The position numbers were made by a program, and so were the translations under genes. From the NCBI RefSeq assembly GCF_008806595.1, contig NZ_VZRB01000003.1, positions 357,289 through 421,288 on the forward strand: a DNA stretch of 64,000 bases. Reading direction: 5' to 3'. Origin of the DNA: Streptomyces luteolifulvus. GTDB lineage: Bacteria > Actinomycetota > Actinomycetes > Streptomycetales > Streptomycetaceae. The notes beneath the pieces were generated by a model. The model was not told the DNA's origin and made no database searches. It saw nothing but the letters and a program-made list of their open reading frames with translations. This document shows, one piece after another, positions 36,399 through 45,330 of this stretch; position 1 is the first letter of the stretch, and each line of letters opens with the position of its first letter.

Positions 36399-36913
36399 CC
36401 CGGTTCCCCCAGCGTCCGCGCGACATCGTGCGTCACCTCGTCAGTGCCGAGGAGACGGGCCAGGCTTCGCAGGCCGCGGCGGGCCAGGACCCGTACGACG
36501 GGCCGGGGCCTGCGCATCACCCGGGCCACCGCGGGCTCCTCCAGGCGTACGGCGTGACGCAGGAGCACCGCCTCGGCCTGGGCGCGGGGCAGCCGGGCGA
36601 CCAGCGCCTCGGGTGAGTGTCCGGGCGGGCGGGCGGATGCGCCGCTACGTCTCGGACGGCCGAGCGCGTGACGCCGGGCGATGCCCGCCGTCCAGCCCCG
36701 GAACCCGCGCCCGTCACCGCGGAATCGTGGCAGCTCGCGGGCGATCTCCCGCCATGCGGCGGCGGCGATGTCCTCGGCCTCCTCGCCCGCGATCCCACGC
36801 AGATAGCCGAGCAGGCCCGGATGAACGAGCCGGTACACCGCGGCGAACGCGGTCTCGTCACCGTCCTGGGCCCGGGCGACGGCCGTGTCCAGCGCAGGAT
36901 CGCCGGTCGGCAC
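36395..36913 (-). CDS. ECF-type RNA polymerase sigma factor
   Basis: A 172-residue sigma factor if started at GTG 36913; the frame stays open to 37024 but the extra residues are Arg/Gly-rich and precede region 2. Region 2 reads DETAFAAVYRLVHPGLLGYL and EEAEDIAAAAWREIARELPR. Region 4 reads SPEALVARLPRAQAEAVLLR and EPAVARVMRRPRPVVRVLAR. The product is short for the family and region 4 is divergent. It is coupled by ATGA to the membrane protein gene downstream. Confidence 0.75.
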   Translation of the reverse strand: MPTGDPALDTAVARAQDGDETAFAAVYRLVHPGLLGYLRGIAGEEAEDIAAAAWREIARELPRFRGDGRGFRGWTAGIARRHALGRPRRSGASARPPGHSPEALVARLPRAQAEAVLLRHAVRLEEPAVARVMRRPRPVVRVLARRGLRSLARLLGTDEVTHDVARTLGEPG

Positions 36914-37189
36914 ACGATGAGCGTGCCCTCGTCGTCCCAATGTCCGTCCCCCCAATGGCCGGCCAACGCCGAGGAGCGTACGGCACGTCACACCGGCCTC
37001 CCAAATGGTCGGTGGGTGTTGCACGCACCCTGTGAGGAGGGGTGGTCCTTCGGCACGAGGGGCGGGCAGACGACGGGGGGACTGCGTCTGCCCGCCCCTG
37101 CGTGCGTGTCCGCCCGATGGGGGAGTGAGCGGACTTCAGGGACCGTGGGGGCCGGTCCATCCCGTACAGCGCAGCGGGCTCCGCCGACG

Positions 37190-37546
37190 TCACACGGCCC
37201 GGTTGAGGCGGGCGGCGATTCCGTGTCCGATCAGCAAATACATAATCGCGGGAAGGCCGTAATTAAGGAGAACGCGCAACCCTTCCGTGTCCATCGTGAA
37301 AATGTCCTGCGACCACCAGGCCAGCCAATCCGCCATTCCCTCCACGAAGTTGACGAATACGTTCGCCTGGTTCGCGTCGAGCAGGAACAACAGGATCCAC
37401 AGAACCAGCACGCCGGCCGCGGTGTCGGCGATCGTGCAGACGGTCAGCGCCGCGCGGCGCGCGTTGACCCGGCGCCGAACGGCGGGGTCCGGGCCCGGGG
37501 GCTGGTGGTACGTCGGGTATCCGGAAACCGGGTCGGGATTACTCAC
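37190..37546 (-). CDS. Small conserved two-helix membrane protein
   Basis: A 118-residue protein starting at GTG 37546. The N-terminus is Pro-rich (PTYHQPPGPDPAVRRRVNAR). A first helix spans ~residues 38-58 (TVCTIADTAAGVLVLWILLF), then a conserved segment FVNFVEGMADWLAWWSQDIF, and a second helix GLPAIMYLLIGHGIAARL. I do not recall a named family; the middle segment is typical of a Streptomyces group with no known function. It faces the ChrB-like gene across a promoter region. Confidence 0.68.
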   Translation of the reverse strand: MSNPDPVSGYPTYHQPPGPDPAVRRRVNARRAALTVCTIADTAAGVLVLWILLFLLDANQANVFVNFVEGMADWLAWWSQDIFTMDTEGLRVLLNYGLPAIMYLLIGHGIAARLNRAV

Positions 37547-37758
37547 GGGGAATTCCGATCTGACGACTTCGACTCGCTTCTCCCTTGTTCTGCGCCGTGC
37601 AAGCACGACGGCGTTACACCGCCCTCCGCGGAACCCTGAATATCGTCCGCTGTTCCGGCACTTGCCCACATGTGCAAATGCAATGGCACATTTACGGACG
37701 ATGTCGGGCTCACGCCTGCCGGGGTGGGGCGGGCACCGCCGGCGCACATCGGGAGATG

Positions 37759-37776
37759 TAACGCCTGATACATTTC
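37759..37776. promoter_or_regulatory. Inverted repeat ATGTA-N8-TACAT upstream of the ChrB-like gene
   Basis: The sequence ATGTAACGCCTGATACAT has 5-base inverted arms and lies just upstream of the GTG at 37782. It stands out as A/T-rich in a GC-rich gap and is a candidate operator or -10 region. No DNA-binding gene sits next to it. Confidence 0.4.
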
Positions 37777-37781
37777 TTGGT

Positions 37782-38351
37782 GTGTCGACTACGGAACCGG
37801 GCGGCGGCCGCTGGCTCGTCCTCGTGATCAAGGTGCCCGCCGAGCCCTCCCGTCATCGGGTGGCGGTCTGGCGGGAGTTGCGCAAGACCGGTGCGCTCTC
37901 CCTCGGGCAGGGCGTGTGGGCCGTACCGGACGTGCCGGTCTTCGCCGGTGGGGTCGCCCGTGCGCTCTCGCTGACCGAGAAGGCCGGCGGGCAGGCCGTG
38001 AGCCTCAACGCGTCCGGACGCGGGGCCGAGGACGCCGTCCGCTTCCAGGCGCTGTTCACCGCCGCGCGGTCCGAGGACTGGAAGGAGTTCCTCGCCGACT
38101 GCGGGAAGTTCGAGGAGGAACTGGCGAAGGAGATCCGCATCGCCAAATTCACTCTCGCCGAGCTGGAGGAAGAGGAGCAGTCGCTGGAGCGGCTGCGGCG
38201 CTGGCACCGGGACCTCACCGCCCGGGACGTGTTCGGCGCACCGGAGGCGGCCGAGGCCGGCAAGCGGCTCAAGGAGTGCGCCGCCGCCTGCGAGGACTAC
38301 GCGGAACGTGTCTTCCGCGTCCTGCACGAAACGGTGGAGGACGACGGATGA
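37782..38351 (+). CDS. ChrB-like N-terminal-domain protein (chromate-resistance type)
   Basis: A 189-residue cytoplasmic protein. The start GTG at 37782 puts the conserved GGRWLVLVIKVPAEPSRHRV and AVWRELRKTGALSLGQGVW at the N-terminus, which matches the ChrB N-terminal domain. VARALSLTEKAGGQAVSLNA and the helical DYAERVFRVLHE tail complete it. The C-terminal ChrB catalytic half is absent, which is normal for this short form. Its stop overlaps the MFS gene start by ATGA. A role in chromate or metal stress is inferred from family and pairing only. Confidence 0.82.
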   Translation: MSTTEPGGGRWLVLVIKVPAEPSRHRVAVWRELRKTGALSLGQGVWAVPDVPVFAGGVARALSLTEKAGGQAVSLNASGRGAEDAVRFQALFTAARSEDWKEFLADCGKFEEELAKEIRIAKFTLAELEEEEQSLERLRRWHRDLTARDVFGAPEAAEAGKRLKECAAACEDYAERVFRVLHETVEDDG

Positions 38352-39532
38352 GCCAGACGCTCAAGGCACAGTCGGCGCCGGCCCGGCAGATGTGGCCCCT
38401 GTACGCGGCCGGGTTCACCACGGCCTTCGGCGCGCACGGCATCGCCGCGAACCTCGGCGGCTTCTCCGAGGACGCGGTCACCTCCCTGCTGGTGCTCGGC
38501 GGTCTCCTCGCCCTGTACGACGGAGCCGAGGTGCTCCTCAAGCCGGTGTTCGGCACCCTCGCCGACCGGATCGGCGCCCGCCCGGTGCTGCTCGGCGGGC
38601 TCGTCGCCTTCGCCGCGGCCTCCGCGCTCTACGCCGTCGCGGACAGCCCTGGCTGGCTGTGGGCCGCACGCCTCGGCCAGGGTGCGGCGGCCTCCGCCTT
38701 CTCCCCGTCCGCCTCCGCGCTGGTCGCCCGACTCAACCCGGCCGCCAAGCACGGCCGCGCGTTCGGCAGTTACGGCTTCTACAAGTCCATCGGCTACACC
38801 CTCGGCCCGCTGCTCGGCGGCGTCCTGGCCTGGGCCGGGGGCCTGCGGCTCCTGTTCGCCGTACTGGCCGTGCTCGGTGCGGCGGTCGCCGTATGGGCCG
38901 CGGTCGCCGTCCCCGTCGTACCCCCGCTGCCGAAGGCCCGGCAAACGGTGCTGGACCTGGCCCGCCGGCTGGCCGACCCGGCGTTCCTCGCGCCCACCGG
39001 CGCGCTGGCCGCGGCCACCGCGGCGCTCTCGGTCGGCGTGGGCTTCCTGCCCGTCTCCGGCCGGGCGGCCGGGCTGGGCACGGTCGCCACGGGTGCCGCC
39101 GTGTCCGTGCTCGCCGCCTGTGCCGCGGTCGTCCAGCCGAAGGCCGGGCGCGCGATCGACGACGGCCGGCTCACCACCCGCGGCGGAATCGCGGCCGGCC
39201 TACTGCTCACCGCCGCCGGCCTGGCCTGCGCGATGCTGCCCGGACTGACCGGCGTCCTGTCCGCGGCCGCCCTGATCGGCGCGGGCACCGGCCTGATCAC
39301 CCCCCTCGGCTTCGCCGCCCTGGCCTCCTCCACCCCTCAGGAACGCCTGGGCCAGACGATGGGCTCCGCCGAACTGGGCCGCGAACTCGGCGACGCGGGC
39401 GGCCCGTTGCTGGTGGCCGCGATCGCCACGACCACAACCCTGACGTACGGCTACGCGGCCCTGGCGCTGCTGCTCGCCGTGGGCCCCGTTGCCGGCCTCA
39501 CACGCCACCGCTTCAGCCAGAAAAGCCCGTAG
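38348..39532 (+). CDS. MFS transporter coupled to the ChrB-like gene
   Basis: A 394-residue major facilitator with about twelve helices. The loop 2-3 motif reads GTLADRIGARPVLLGG (matching GxLaDrxGrkxxl), and the helix-5 motif (GYTLGPLLGGVLAW) is of drug-efflux type. It starts at ATG 38348, overlapping the ChrB-like stop. The gene pair recurs in actinobacteria. The substrate is not proven; efflux of chromate or another toxic compound is plausible. Confidence 0.88.
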   Translation: MSQTLKAQSAPARQMWPLYAAGFTTAFGAHGIAANLGGFSEDAVTSLLVLGGLLALYDGAEVLLKPVFGTLADRIGARPVLLGGLVAFAAASALYAVADSPGWLWAARLGQGAAASAFSPSASALVARLNPAAKHGRAFGSYGFYKSIGYTLGPLLGGVLAWAGGLRLLFAVLAVLGAAVAVWAAVAVPVVPPLPKARQTVLDLARRLADPAFLAPTGALAAATAALSVGVGFLPVSGRAAGLGTVATGAAVSVLAACAAVVQPKAGRAIDDGRLTTRGGIAAGLLLTAAGLACAMLPGLTGVLSAAALIGAGTGLITPLGFAALASSTPQERLGQTMGSAELGRELGDAGGPLLVAAIATTTTLTYGYAALALLLAVGPVAGLTRHRFSQKSP

Positions 39533-39546
39533 GGCCCGTACCCCAC

Positions 39547-39563
39547 GCCCCGACAGGCGGGGC
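39547..39563 (+). terminator. Small GC-rich hairpin after the MFS gene
   Basis: GCCCCG, a 5-base loop, then CGGGGC, 14 bases past the MFS stop. Confidence 0.5.
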
Positions 39564-39895
39564 CCGGCACACGGGAACCGCGCCGGGCTGCCCTGGCGCG
39601 GGGCCTGCGCTCGTGCCGGGCCCGCCCGTTCGGCGCTCGCGCGGGCGGCGACCATGCCGCGCCGAACGCCCAGGTGGCACCCCGGGAAGGCGCGCGACCG
39701 CGGCGGAGCGGGGGCAGCCCCGTGGCGCCGTGCGGCCCGCCCCCCGTGAGGCGGCAGGAAGTCGGCAGGCCCGTCGTCGCCGGTTCGTCCTTTCGGACCG
39801 CTGCAGTCGCCGTCCTGCGAGGGGCCTCTCAGAGTGGGTTGGGTGGCCCGGCCGGAAGGGGTGTGGGCTGTCAACCGGCGAGGAGTGAGCAGCTG
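39564..39895. other. Intergenic stretch before the tyrosinase gene
   Basis: About 330 very GC-rich bases with no convincing gene on either strand. It should contain the tyrosinase promoter, near the less GC-rich 39790-39845 part. GAGGAGTGAG just before 39896 is the ribosome site. Confidence 0.5.
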
Positions 39896-40900
39896 ATGAC
39901 CCCCAAGAAGGCAGTGGCCGCAGGGTTTCCCACCGCTGAGGACGCCCTTGAGATCGCCTCGGAGTGGGCGCCCGCCCAGCTTGTCGACAGTGAAGAGATC
40001 GGTCTGCGGCTGGGCCGGATGATGGCGGACGGGCAGATCGACGGGACGGCGATGGCTCCGTCCATGCCCGCCGAGGCCGGCGCCGCCACGCACACCGCCG
40101 CGGTCGGCATCGGCGAAGCCGTGCGGAACGCCCCGACGCCTCCCGTGCCCATGGAGATGGAGCACCTCCGCTCCCTGGTGGCCAGGATCGTGCGGGCGTC
40201 GCAGCGGGTCCGGAAAGACCAGCGGCAGCTGAGCGGCGCCGAGCGGGAGCGGTTCAACGAGGCGCTGCGCCGGCTCGACGGCACGCCCGCGTACAAGGAT
40301 CTCGTGGCCGTCCACGAGGACATGAGCCACCGGCACCACACGATGAACGGGATGGGGCCGGAGGCCACCCAGCGCTTCCTGCCGTGGCACCGTGCCTACT
40401 GCCTCAAGTTCGAGGATCTGCTCCGCACGGCCGACCCCGGCGTCACGATCCCCTACTGGGACTACGCGGGCGACCACGCCCGCCCCGACTGGGTGTGGAA
40501 GCCGAGCGGCGTCAACCGGCCGAATCCCGCAGCGAGCGGTCTGCCGACCCGGGCGACCATCGACGGGCTGCTGGTCCGCCCCACGTACACGGCCTTCACC
40601 TTCGGCAGGGTGATGGGCGGCGTACGGCCGGACGGCCTGGAGGTCGCCGCCCACAACAATGTGCACAACTGGTGCCGCGGAACGCTCGGCAGCCCCATGA
40701 CCTCGTCGAGGGACCCGATCTTCTTCCTGTTGCACGCCAACGTGGACCGCATCTGGGACCAGTGGCAGCTGACGCACACCGGCGGCCCCAACCTGGCCGG
40801 CGCCGACGCCGGGCTCGACCCCTGGTGGACACAGGCCGCCGGCGGTCTGACCGCCGACGGCGTCAAGGACATCACCGTTCTCGGCTACTCGTACCAGTAG
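39896..40900 (+). CDS. Tyrosinase-family copper oxidase
   Basis: A 334-residue protein of the type 3 copper family that oxidises phenols to quinones. The CuA site is built by DMSHRHHTMNG and RFLPWHRAYCLKFEDLL. The CuB site is built by AAHNNVHNWCRG and DPIFFLLHANVDRIWDQWQ. WDYAGDHARPDWVW is also typical. About 90 extra N-terminal residues (KKAVAAGFPTAEDALEIASE ...) precede the copper domain. No signal peptide is seen. Unlike melanin operons there is no melC1-type caddie gene next to it, so copper loading must use another route, or the enzyme differs from MelC2. Confidence 0.9.
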   Translation: MTPKKAVAAGFPTAEDALEIASEWAPAQLVDSEEIGLRLGRMMADGQIDGTAMAPSMPAEAGAATHTAAVGIGEAVRNAPTPPVPMEMEHLRSLVARIVRASQRVRKDQRQLSGAERERFNEALRRLDGTPAYKDLVAVHEDMSHRHHTMNGMGPEATQRFLPWHRAYCLKFEDLLRTADPGVTIPYWDYAGDHARPDWVWKPSGVNRPNPAASGLPTRATIDGLLVRPTYTAFTFGRVMGGVRPDGLEVAAHNNVHNWCRGTLGSPMTSSRDPIFFLLHANVDRIWDQWQLTHTGGPNLAGADAGLDPWWTQAAGGLTADGVKDITVLGYSYQ

Positions 40901-40901
40901 G

Positions 40902-40923
40902 CGGGCCGGGGCTCCGCGGCCCG
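40902..40923. terminator. Hairpin directly after the tyrosinase stop
   Basis: CGGGCCG, an 8-base loop, then CGGCCCG, starting 2 bases after the stop codon. Confidence 0.6.
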
Positions 40924-41005
40924 GTCGTCCTCACTCCGTAAGACCTGAGAGCCCGATTCAGGAATAGCCTGACAAAAGGGTGCATCACCACACGGAGGAG
41001 CGATC

Positions 41006-42088
41006 ATGTCGAGTCTCGAAGCGCACACGGCGCAGCCGGACCCCGCCGAGCAGGAGGCGTTCGCCGCCGAAATGGTCGACGTGCTCAACAAGGGCGCGCT
41101 GGCCCTGCTCACCAGCGTCGGCCACGAGTGCGGCCTGTTCGACACGCTGGCCGGGCTGCCCCCGTCCTCCAGCGCCGACATCGCCAAGGCGGCGGACCTC
41201 GACGAGCGGTATGTGCGCGAGTGGCTCGGCGGGATGGTCGTCGGCGGCTTCGTCACGTACGAGCCGGTGGGGCAGACCTACTCGCTGCCCCCAGCGCACG
41301 CCGCCTCGCTGACCACCGCGGCGGGACCCGACAACCTGGCCGGCATGATGCCGTACATCGCGCTCATGGGTGAGGTCCAGCAGCAGATCGTCCGCAGCTT
41401 CCGCAACGGCGGTGGCGTGCCGTACTCGGCGTATCCGCGGTTCCAGGAGCTGCAGGCCGAGGAGAGTGCCCGGGTCTTCGACCTGGTGCTGGTGGACACG
41501 ATCGTGCCGCTCGTACCCGGACTGACCGAACGCCTCCGTGAGGGCATCGACGTCCTCGATGTGGGCACGGGGCAGGGGCATGCGCCGTTGGTGCTGGCGA
41601 AGGCGTTCCCGAACAGCCGCTTCCACGGCCTCGACCGGTCGCAGGACGGCATCGCCGCCGCGCGCGCCGAGGCGGCCCGCGCCGGGCTGGACAACGTCCG
41701 CTACAGCGTGACGGACTCGACGGCGATCGGTGGCGAGTACGACGTCATCACCGCCTTCGACGTGATCCACGATCTGGCACGGCCGGCCGAGACGCTCACC
41801 GCGATCGCCCGTGCCCTGCGCGACGGCGGCACGTTCCTCATGGGCGACATCGCCGCGTCCAGCAACCTGGAGCAGAACATCGGGCACCCCTTCGGACCCG
41901 CGCTCTACGGCTTCTCCGTCTTCTACTGCATGACCACGTCGCTGAGCACCGGCGGAGCAGGCCTCGGCACGGTCTGGGGCCAGGAGACGGCGGTGCGGAT
42001 GCTGGAGGCGGCCGGGTTCAGCGACATCGACATCAAGTCGGTGGAGGGCGACCCGGTCAACGTCTACTACGCCGCGACGAAGGGTTGA
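41006..42088 (+). CDS. Class I SAM-dependent methyltransferase with N-terminal winged helix (Rv2258c type)
   Basis: A 360-residue protein. The N-terminal ~95 residues contain a winged-helix dimerisation domain (KAADLDERYVREWLGGMVVG). The C-terminal domain is a class I methyltransferase: IDVLDVGTGQGHAPLVLAKA (SAM motif I), HGLDRSQDGIAAAR and EYDVITAFDVIHDLARPAET. The whole length matches the Rv2258c-like family. The substrate is unknown. GGAGGAG precedes the ATG. Confidence 0.88.
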   Translation: MSSLEAHTAQPDPAEQEAFAAEMVDVLNKGALALLTSVGHECGLFDTLAGLPPSSSADIAKAADLDERYVREWLGGMVVGGFVTYEPVGQTYSLPPAHAASLTTAAGPDNLAGMMPYIALMGEVQQQIVRSFRNGGGVPYSAYPRFQELQAEESARVFDLVLVDTIVPLVPGLTERLREGIDVLDVGTGQGHAPLVLAKAFPNSRFHGLDRSQDGIAAARAEAARAGLDNVRYSVTDSTAIGGEYDVITAFDVIHDLARPAETLTAIARALRDGGTFLMGDIAASSNLEQNIGHPFGPALYGFSVFYCMTTSLSTGGAGLGTVWGQETAVRMLEAAGFSDIDIKSVEGDPVNVYYAATKG

Positions 42089-42108
42089 CCCGTCGCGCGG
42101 TCCCGGGG

Positions 42109-43521
42109 TCACCAGCCGGTGCGCAGCAGGTGGTTGAGGAGCAGCGCGAGCACCGCCTGCCCGGCGAGCCAGGCGCGGGGGCGGGGGAGGAACGCGCAGG
42201 ACGGAAGCAGCCACAGCGCGAACGGCAGCCAGATGCGTTCCGTCTCGGCCTTGCTCATACCGGACAGGTCGGCGGTCAGCAGGGCGAGCAGCGCGGCGGC
42301 CACGAGCAGGGCGAGGCGGGCCTGCGCACCGGAACCGTGCGGTGAGCCCGGCCGGGTGAGGGCCTTGCCGCGGTGCCGGACGAGTGCCGCCGCGGCCCGC
42401 CCCAGGCCCGCCGCCGTGGCCAGGCCCGTGATCAGGACCGTACAGGCGAGGTTGGCCCACACCCAGTAGCCGTACGGGCGTACGCCGCCCGCGCCCTCGT
42501 AGTAGCGCGTGACCAGCAGCCGGTACGCCTCCCACCAGTCGAACCCCGCCGGCGTGAACGCCGCCGGCACGACCGCGAGCCCGGCGAGGAGGAGGACGAG
42601 CAGCACGGGCTTCTCCCGGACCCGGCGCCGGCCGAGCAGCAGCACCGCCGCGCCGATGAGGGCGAAGAGCGTGAGCCCGTACGAGAGATAGCAGGTGAGC
42701 CCGAAGAGGAGTCCGGATGCACCTGCGAACCAGACAGAGCGCCCGGTGACCGCGAGCGCCAGCAGCGCCACGGCCCATGCGGCGACCGCCGCGAAGTACG
42801 CGTCGGCCGACGTGCCCAGCCACACCGCCGCCGGGGTCAGGAGCAGAAAAGGAGCCGCCCGCCGCGCGAGGCTCTCCCCGGCCAGCGCCCGTACCGTCAC
42901 GAGCACGGCCACGCACGCCGTCGCGCCGACCGTGATGCACCACATCCCGGCCCAGCCGCCGCCCCGTAGCCCGATCCGGTCGAGCAGGACGAAGGTCAGC
43001 GTGGCCGCCGGGGGATGGCCGGCGACATGCGCCGGCCAGTTGTCGGGGGAGTGCAGCAGGATGTGCGCGGTGAAGTCGCGCAGGGCGGCGGGGATGTCGT
43101 CGAAGCGGTCGATGACCTGGAGGTATTCGTAGCGGGTGGTGAGCCGGACGGCGATGCCCCGCTGCCAGCCGTCGATCAGGGCGAGGGAGACGATCCAGGC
43201 CGTGGCCGTCGCCCAGACCGCCACGAGCAGCGCCCGCCACGGCAGACGGGCGGCCACGACCGGCCCGTACGCCACGGTGGCCACCGCCACGAGGACGGCC
43301 GCCGCGGTGCCGGGACCCACGTGGGGCCCCCAGGACGCGAGCAGCGGGGGCCAGCTGACGAACAGGGTGTGGTGGGTGTGCTGGATGTGGCGGCCGACCA
43401 GTGCGGCGGCCGTCACCAGCGCGGCGGCGGCCGCAGCCGCGTACAGGTCGCGGCGGAGGCTGCGGGACATAGCGCCGGAGCGCCGGGCGCGCGGCTCGGC
43501 GGAGCGCAGGGTGCGGGTCAC
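42109..43521 (-). CDS. Integral membrane glycosyltransferase-like protein (mannosyltransferase type)
   Basis: A 470-residue protein with about ten to twelve membrane helices; the start is GTG 43521, with a later ATG at 43470. An early external loop has DGWQRGIAVRLTTRYEYLQV and the conserved ..SPDNWPAHVAGHPPAATLTF. The rest is helices such as LLTPAAVWLGTSADAYFAAV and LSYGLTLFALIGAAVLLLGR. The topology resembles GT-C mannosyl/arabinosyltransferases that use polyprenyl-phosphate sugars, but the DD or DE catalytic motif is not certain. It starts a group of envelope-related genes and is divergent from the molybdopterin oxidoreductase gene. Confidence 0.75.
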   Translation of the reverse strand: MTRTLRSAEPRARRSGAMSRSLRRDLYAAAAAAALVTAAALVGRHIQHTHHTLFVSWPPLLASWGPHVGPGTAAAVLVAVATVAYGPVVAARLPWRALLVAVWATATAWIVSLALIDGWQRGIAVRLTTRYEYLQVIDRFDDIPAALRDFTAHILLHSPDNWPAHVAGHPPAATLTFVLLDRIGLRGGGWAGMWCITVGATACVAVLVTVRALAGESLARRAAPFLLLTPAAVWLGTSADAYFAAVAAWAVALLALAVTGRSVWFAGASGLLFGLTCYLSYGLTLFALIGAAVLLLGRRRVREKPVLLVLLLAGLAVVPAAFTPAGFDWWEAYRLLVTRYYEGAGGVRPYGYWVWANLACTVLITGLATAAGLGRAAAALVRHRGKALTRPGSPHGSGAQARLALLVAAALLALLTADLSGMSKAETERIWLPFALWLLPSCAFLPRPRAWLAGQAVLALLLNHLLRTGW

Positions 43522-43634
43522 ACCGGCACGCTAGGCCGGGCGGCGGGCAGCGGAGTGCCGCCCGGGCCGGACGTCAGCGTTTCGTCATGGGTCGCGGGCC
43601 CTTTTCCGGGTGTGTCCGGGCCTACGGTCGGGGC

Positions 43635-44885
43635 ATGCGAGACGATCCACGGCTTCCCACCTCGCCCGGCTTCTGGCGCAGCCCCCTGCGCAGCCCGCGG
43701 TTCACGTCGGTCCTCGGTCTCGTGCTGCTCGTCGGCATCACCGTGCTGTTCGTGACGGGCCTGGTCTCGTACGCCGCCTACAACCCGGGCCTGTCACCGG
43801 TGAACGACAAGACGCCGGACAAGGGGTTCCTCGGCTTCTACCTGTTCGCCTGGCCGACCGACCCGCCCTGGCTGTACCGGCTCAACCAGGGCGTCCACGT
43901 CACCCTCGGGATCACCCTGATCCCCGTCCTGCTGGCCAAGCTGTGGTCGGTGGTGCCGAAGCTGTTCGCGCTGCCCCCGGCCCGCTCGCTCGCCCACGCC
44001 CTGGAGCGGATCTCCCTGGTGCTGCTGGTCGGGGGCGGCCTGTTCGAGTTCGTGACCGGTGTCCTCAACGTCCAGCTCGACTACGTCTTCCCGGGCTCCT
44101 TCTACCCGCTGCACTTCTACGGCGCGTGGGTGTTCTTCGCCGCGTTCGTCGCCCACGCCGTGCTGAAGACCCCGGCGGCCGTACGGAATCTGCGCCGGCT
44201 GCGGAAAGGGGACGGTGAGGACGAGGGGGACACGGAACTGGTCTCCCCGCGTCCCGATCCGCCGACCGTCTCCCGGCGGGGCGCCCTGTGGTTCGTCGGG
44301 GGCGGCTCGCTGCTGCTGTTCGCGACGACCGTCGGGCAGAACGTCGACGGCCCGCTGCGGCGCACCGCCCTCCTCGCGCCGCACGGCGGGGCCGAGCCCG
44401 GCAGCGGACCGAACGGCTTCCAGATCAACAAGACCGCCGCGTACGCCGGGATCGACGCGGCGGAGAGGAGCGCCGACGCCTGGCGGCTCGTCGTCACGGG
44501 ACGGACGGGGACCGTCCGCCTGAGCCGGGCCGAGCTCGCCCGACTCCCCCTGCACAGCTCGGCGTTGCCCATCGCGTGCGTCGAGGGCTGGTCGACGTCC
44601 GACCAGTGGTGGCGGGGAGTGCGGCTGCGCGACCTCGCGGCGCTCGTCGGCCACGACGGCGACCCCCCGGACGTGTTCGTCGAATCCCTCCAGCGGCACG
44701 GCGCCTTCCGCCGCGCCGCCCTGCGCGCCAACCAGGTCGCCGACCCGCGCTCCCTGCTCGCCCTGTACGTCAACGGCGAGGACCTGTCCCCCGACCACGG
44801 CCACCCGGCACGCGTCATCGTGCCCGCCGCGCCCGGCGTGCTGAACACCAAGTGGGTGGCCCGGCTGACGTTCGGAGACCTGTGA
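43635..44885 (+). CDS. Membrane-bound molybdopterin oxidoreductase (sulfite-oxidase fold)
   Basis: A 416-residue protein. The N-terminal ~185 residues hold five membrane helices with His residues (RLNQGVHVTLGITLIPVLLA, FYPLHFYGAWVFFAAFVAHA) of cytochrome-b561 type. After a basic linker and another helix (LWFVGGGSLLLFATTVG), the external C-terminal half is a sulfite-oxidase-type molybdopterin domain with LPIACVEGWSTSDQWWRGVR, where Cys would bind Mo. It ends in NGEDLSPDHGHPARVIVPAA. Related proteins reduce sulfoxides or oxidise sulfite; the substrate is unknown. The stop overlaps the next gene by one base (TGATG). Confidence 0.9.
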   Translation: MRDDPRLPTSPGFWRSPLRSPRFTSVLGLVLLVGITVLFVTGLVSYAAYNPGLSPVNDKTPDKGFLGFYLFAWPTDPPWLYRLNQGVHVTLGITLIPVLLAKLWSVVPKLFALPPARSLAHALERISLVLLVGGGLFEFVTGVLNVQLDYVFPGSFYPLHFYGAWVFFAAFVAHAVLKTPAAVRNLRRLRKGDGEDEGDTELVSPRPDPPTVSRRGALWFVGGGSLLLFATTVGQNVDGPLRRTALLAPHGGAEPGSGPNGFQINKTAAYAGIDAAERSADAWRLVVTGRTGTVRLSRAELARLPLHSSALPIACVEGWSTSDQWWRGVRLRDLAALVGHDGDPPDVFVESLQRHGAFRRAALRANQVADPRSLLALYVNGEDLSPDHGHPARVIVPAAPGVLNTKWVARLTFGDL

Positions 44886-45325
44886 TGCGACGGCGGCTCG
44901 TCCTCGGCAGTCCGCTGCAACTCCTCCTGCTCGGCTGCTCGTTCGCGCTCGCCGCCTACGCGGGCGTACGCCTCCTCGCCGACGACTGGTTCGGCGTCGC
45001 GCTGTGGCTGGTGGGTGCGGCGCTGCTGCACGACCTCTTCCTGCTTCCCCTGTACGCGGCGGCGGACCGGGCGGCCGTCCGCGGGCTCGGCGCGGCCGGC
45101 CGCCGGGAGTGGGTGATGTACGCGCGCGTCCCGGCCGCCCTCTCCGGACTCCTCCTGCTCGTATGGTTCCCGCTGATCAGCGGCATGGTGGCCCACCGCT
45201 ACCGCTCGGCCACCGGCCTGTCCCCGGACGGCTTCCTGGCGCGCTGGCTGTTGATCACTGGCGTGCTCTTCGGTGTTTCGGCGTTGCTGTTGGTCCTGCG
45301 GTTGCGCAGGGCGCGGAGGCGGTAG
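44885..45325 (+). CDS. Small four-helix membrane protein, operon partner
   Basis: A 146-residue protein starting at ATG 44885 in overlap with the oxidoreductase stop. Four membrane helices are visible: LQLLLLGCSFALAAYAGVRL, GVALWLVGAALLHDLFLLPL, VPAALSGLLLLVWFPLISGM and LLITGVLFGVSALLLVLRLR, with a basic end RRARRR. Its 3' end (the last ~40 codons) is duplicated at 45436-45558. The function is unknown; it probably assists or resides with the oxidoreductase. Confidence 0.78.
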   Translation: MRRRLVLGSPLQLLLLGCSFALAAYAGVRLLADDWFGVALWLVGAALLHDLFLLPLYAAADRAAVRGLGAAGRREWVMYARVPAALSGLLLLVWFPLISGMVAHRYRSATGLSPDGFLARWLLITGVLFGVSALLLVLRLRRARRR

Positions 45326-45330
45326 CTTTC

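Noticed and set aside
39564..39895. A MelC1-like caddie gene upstream of the tyrosinase
   Set aside because: No frame with a signal peptide or His-rich caddie motif was found on either strand.
40985..43240. 751-codon minus-strand frame over the methyltransferase and membrane glycosyltransferase
   Set aside because: Only its out-of-frame overlap looks long; real genes in both regions have family motifs.
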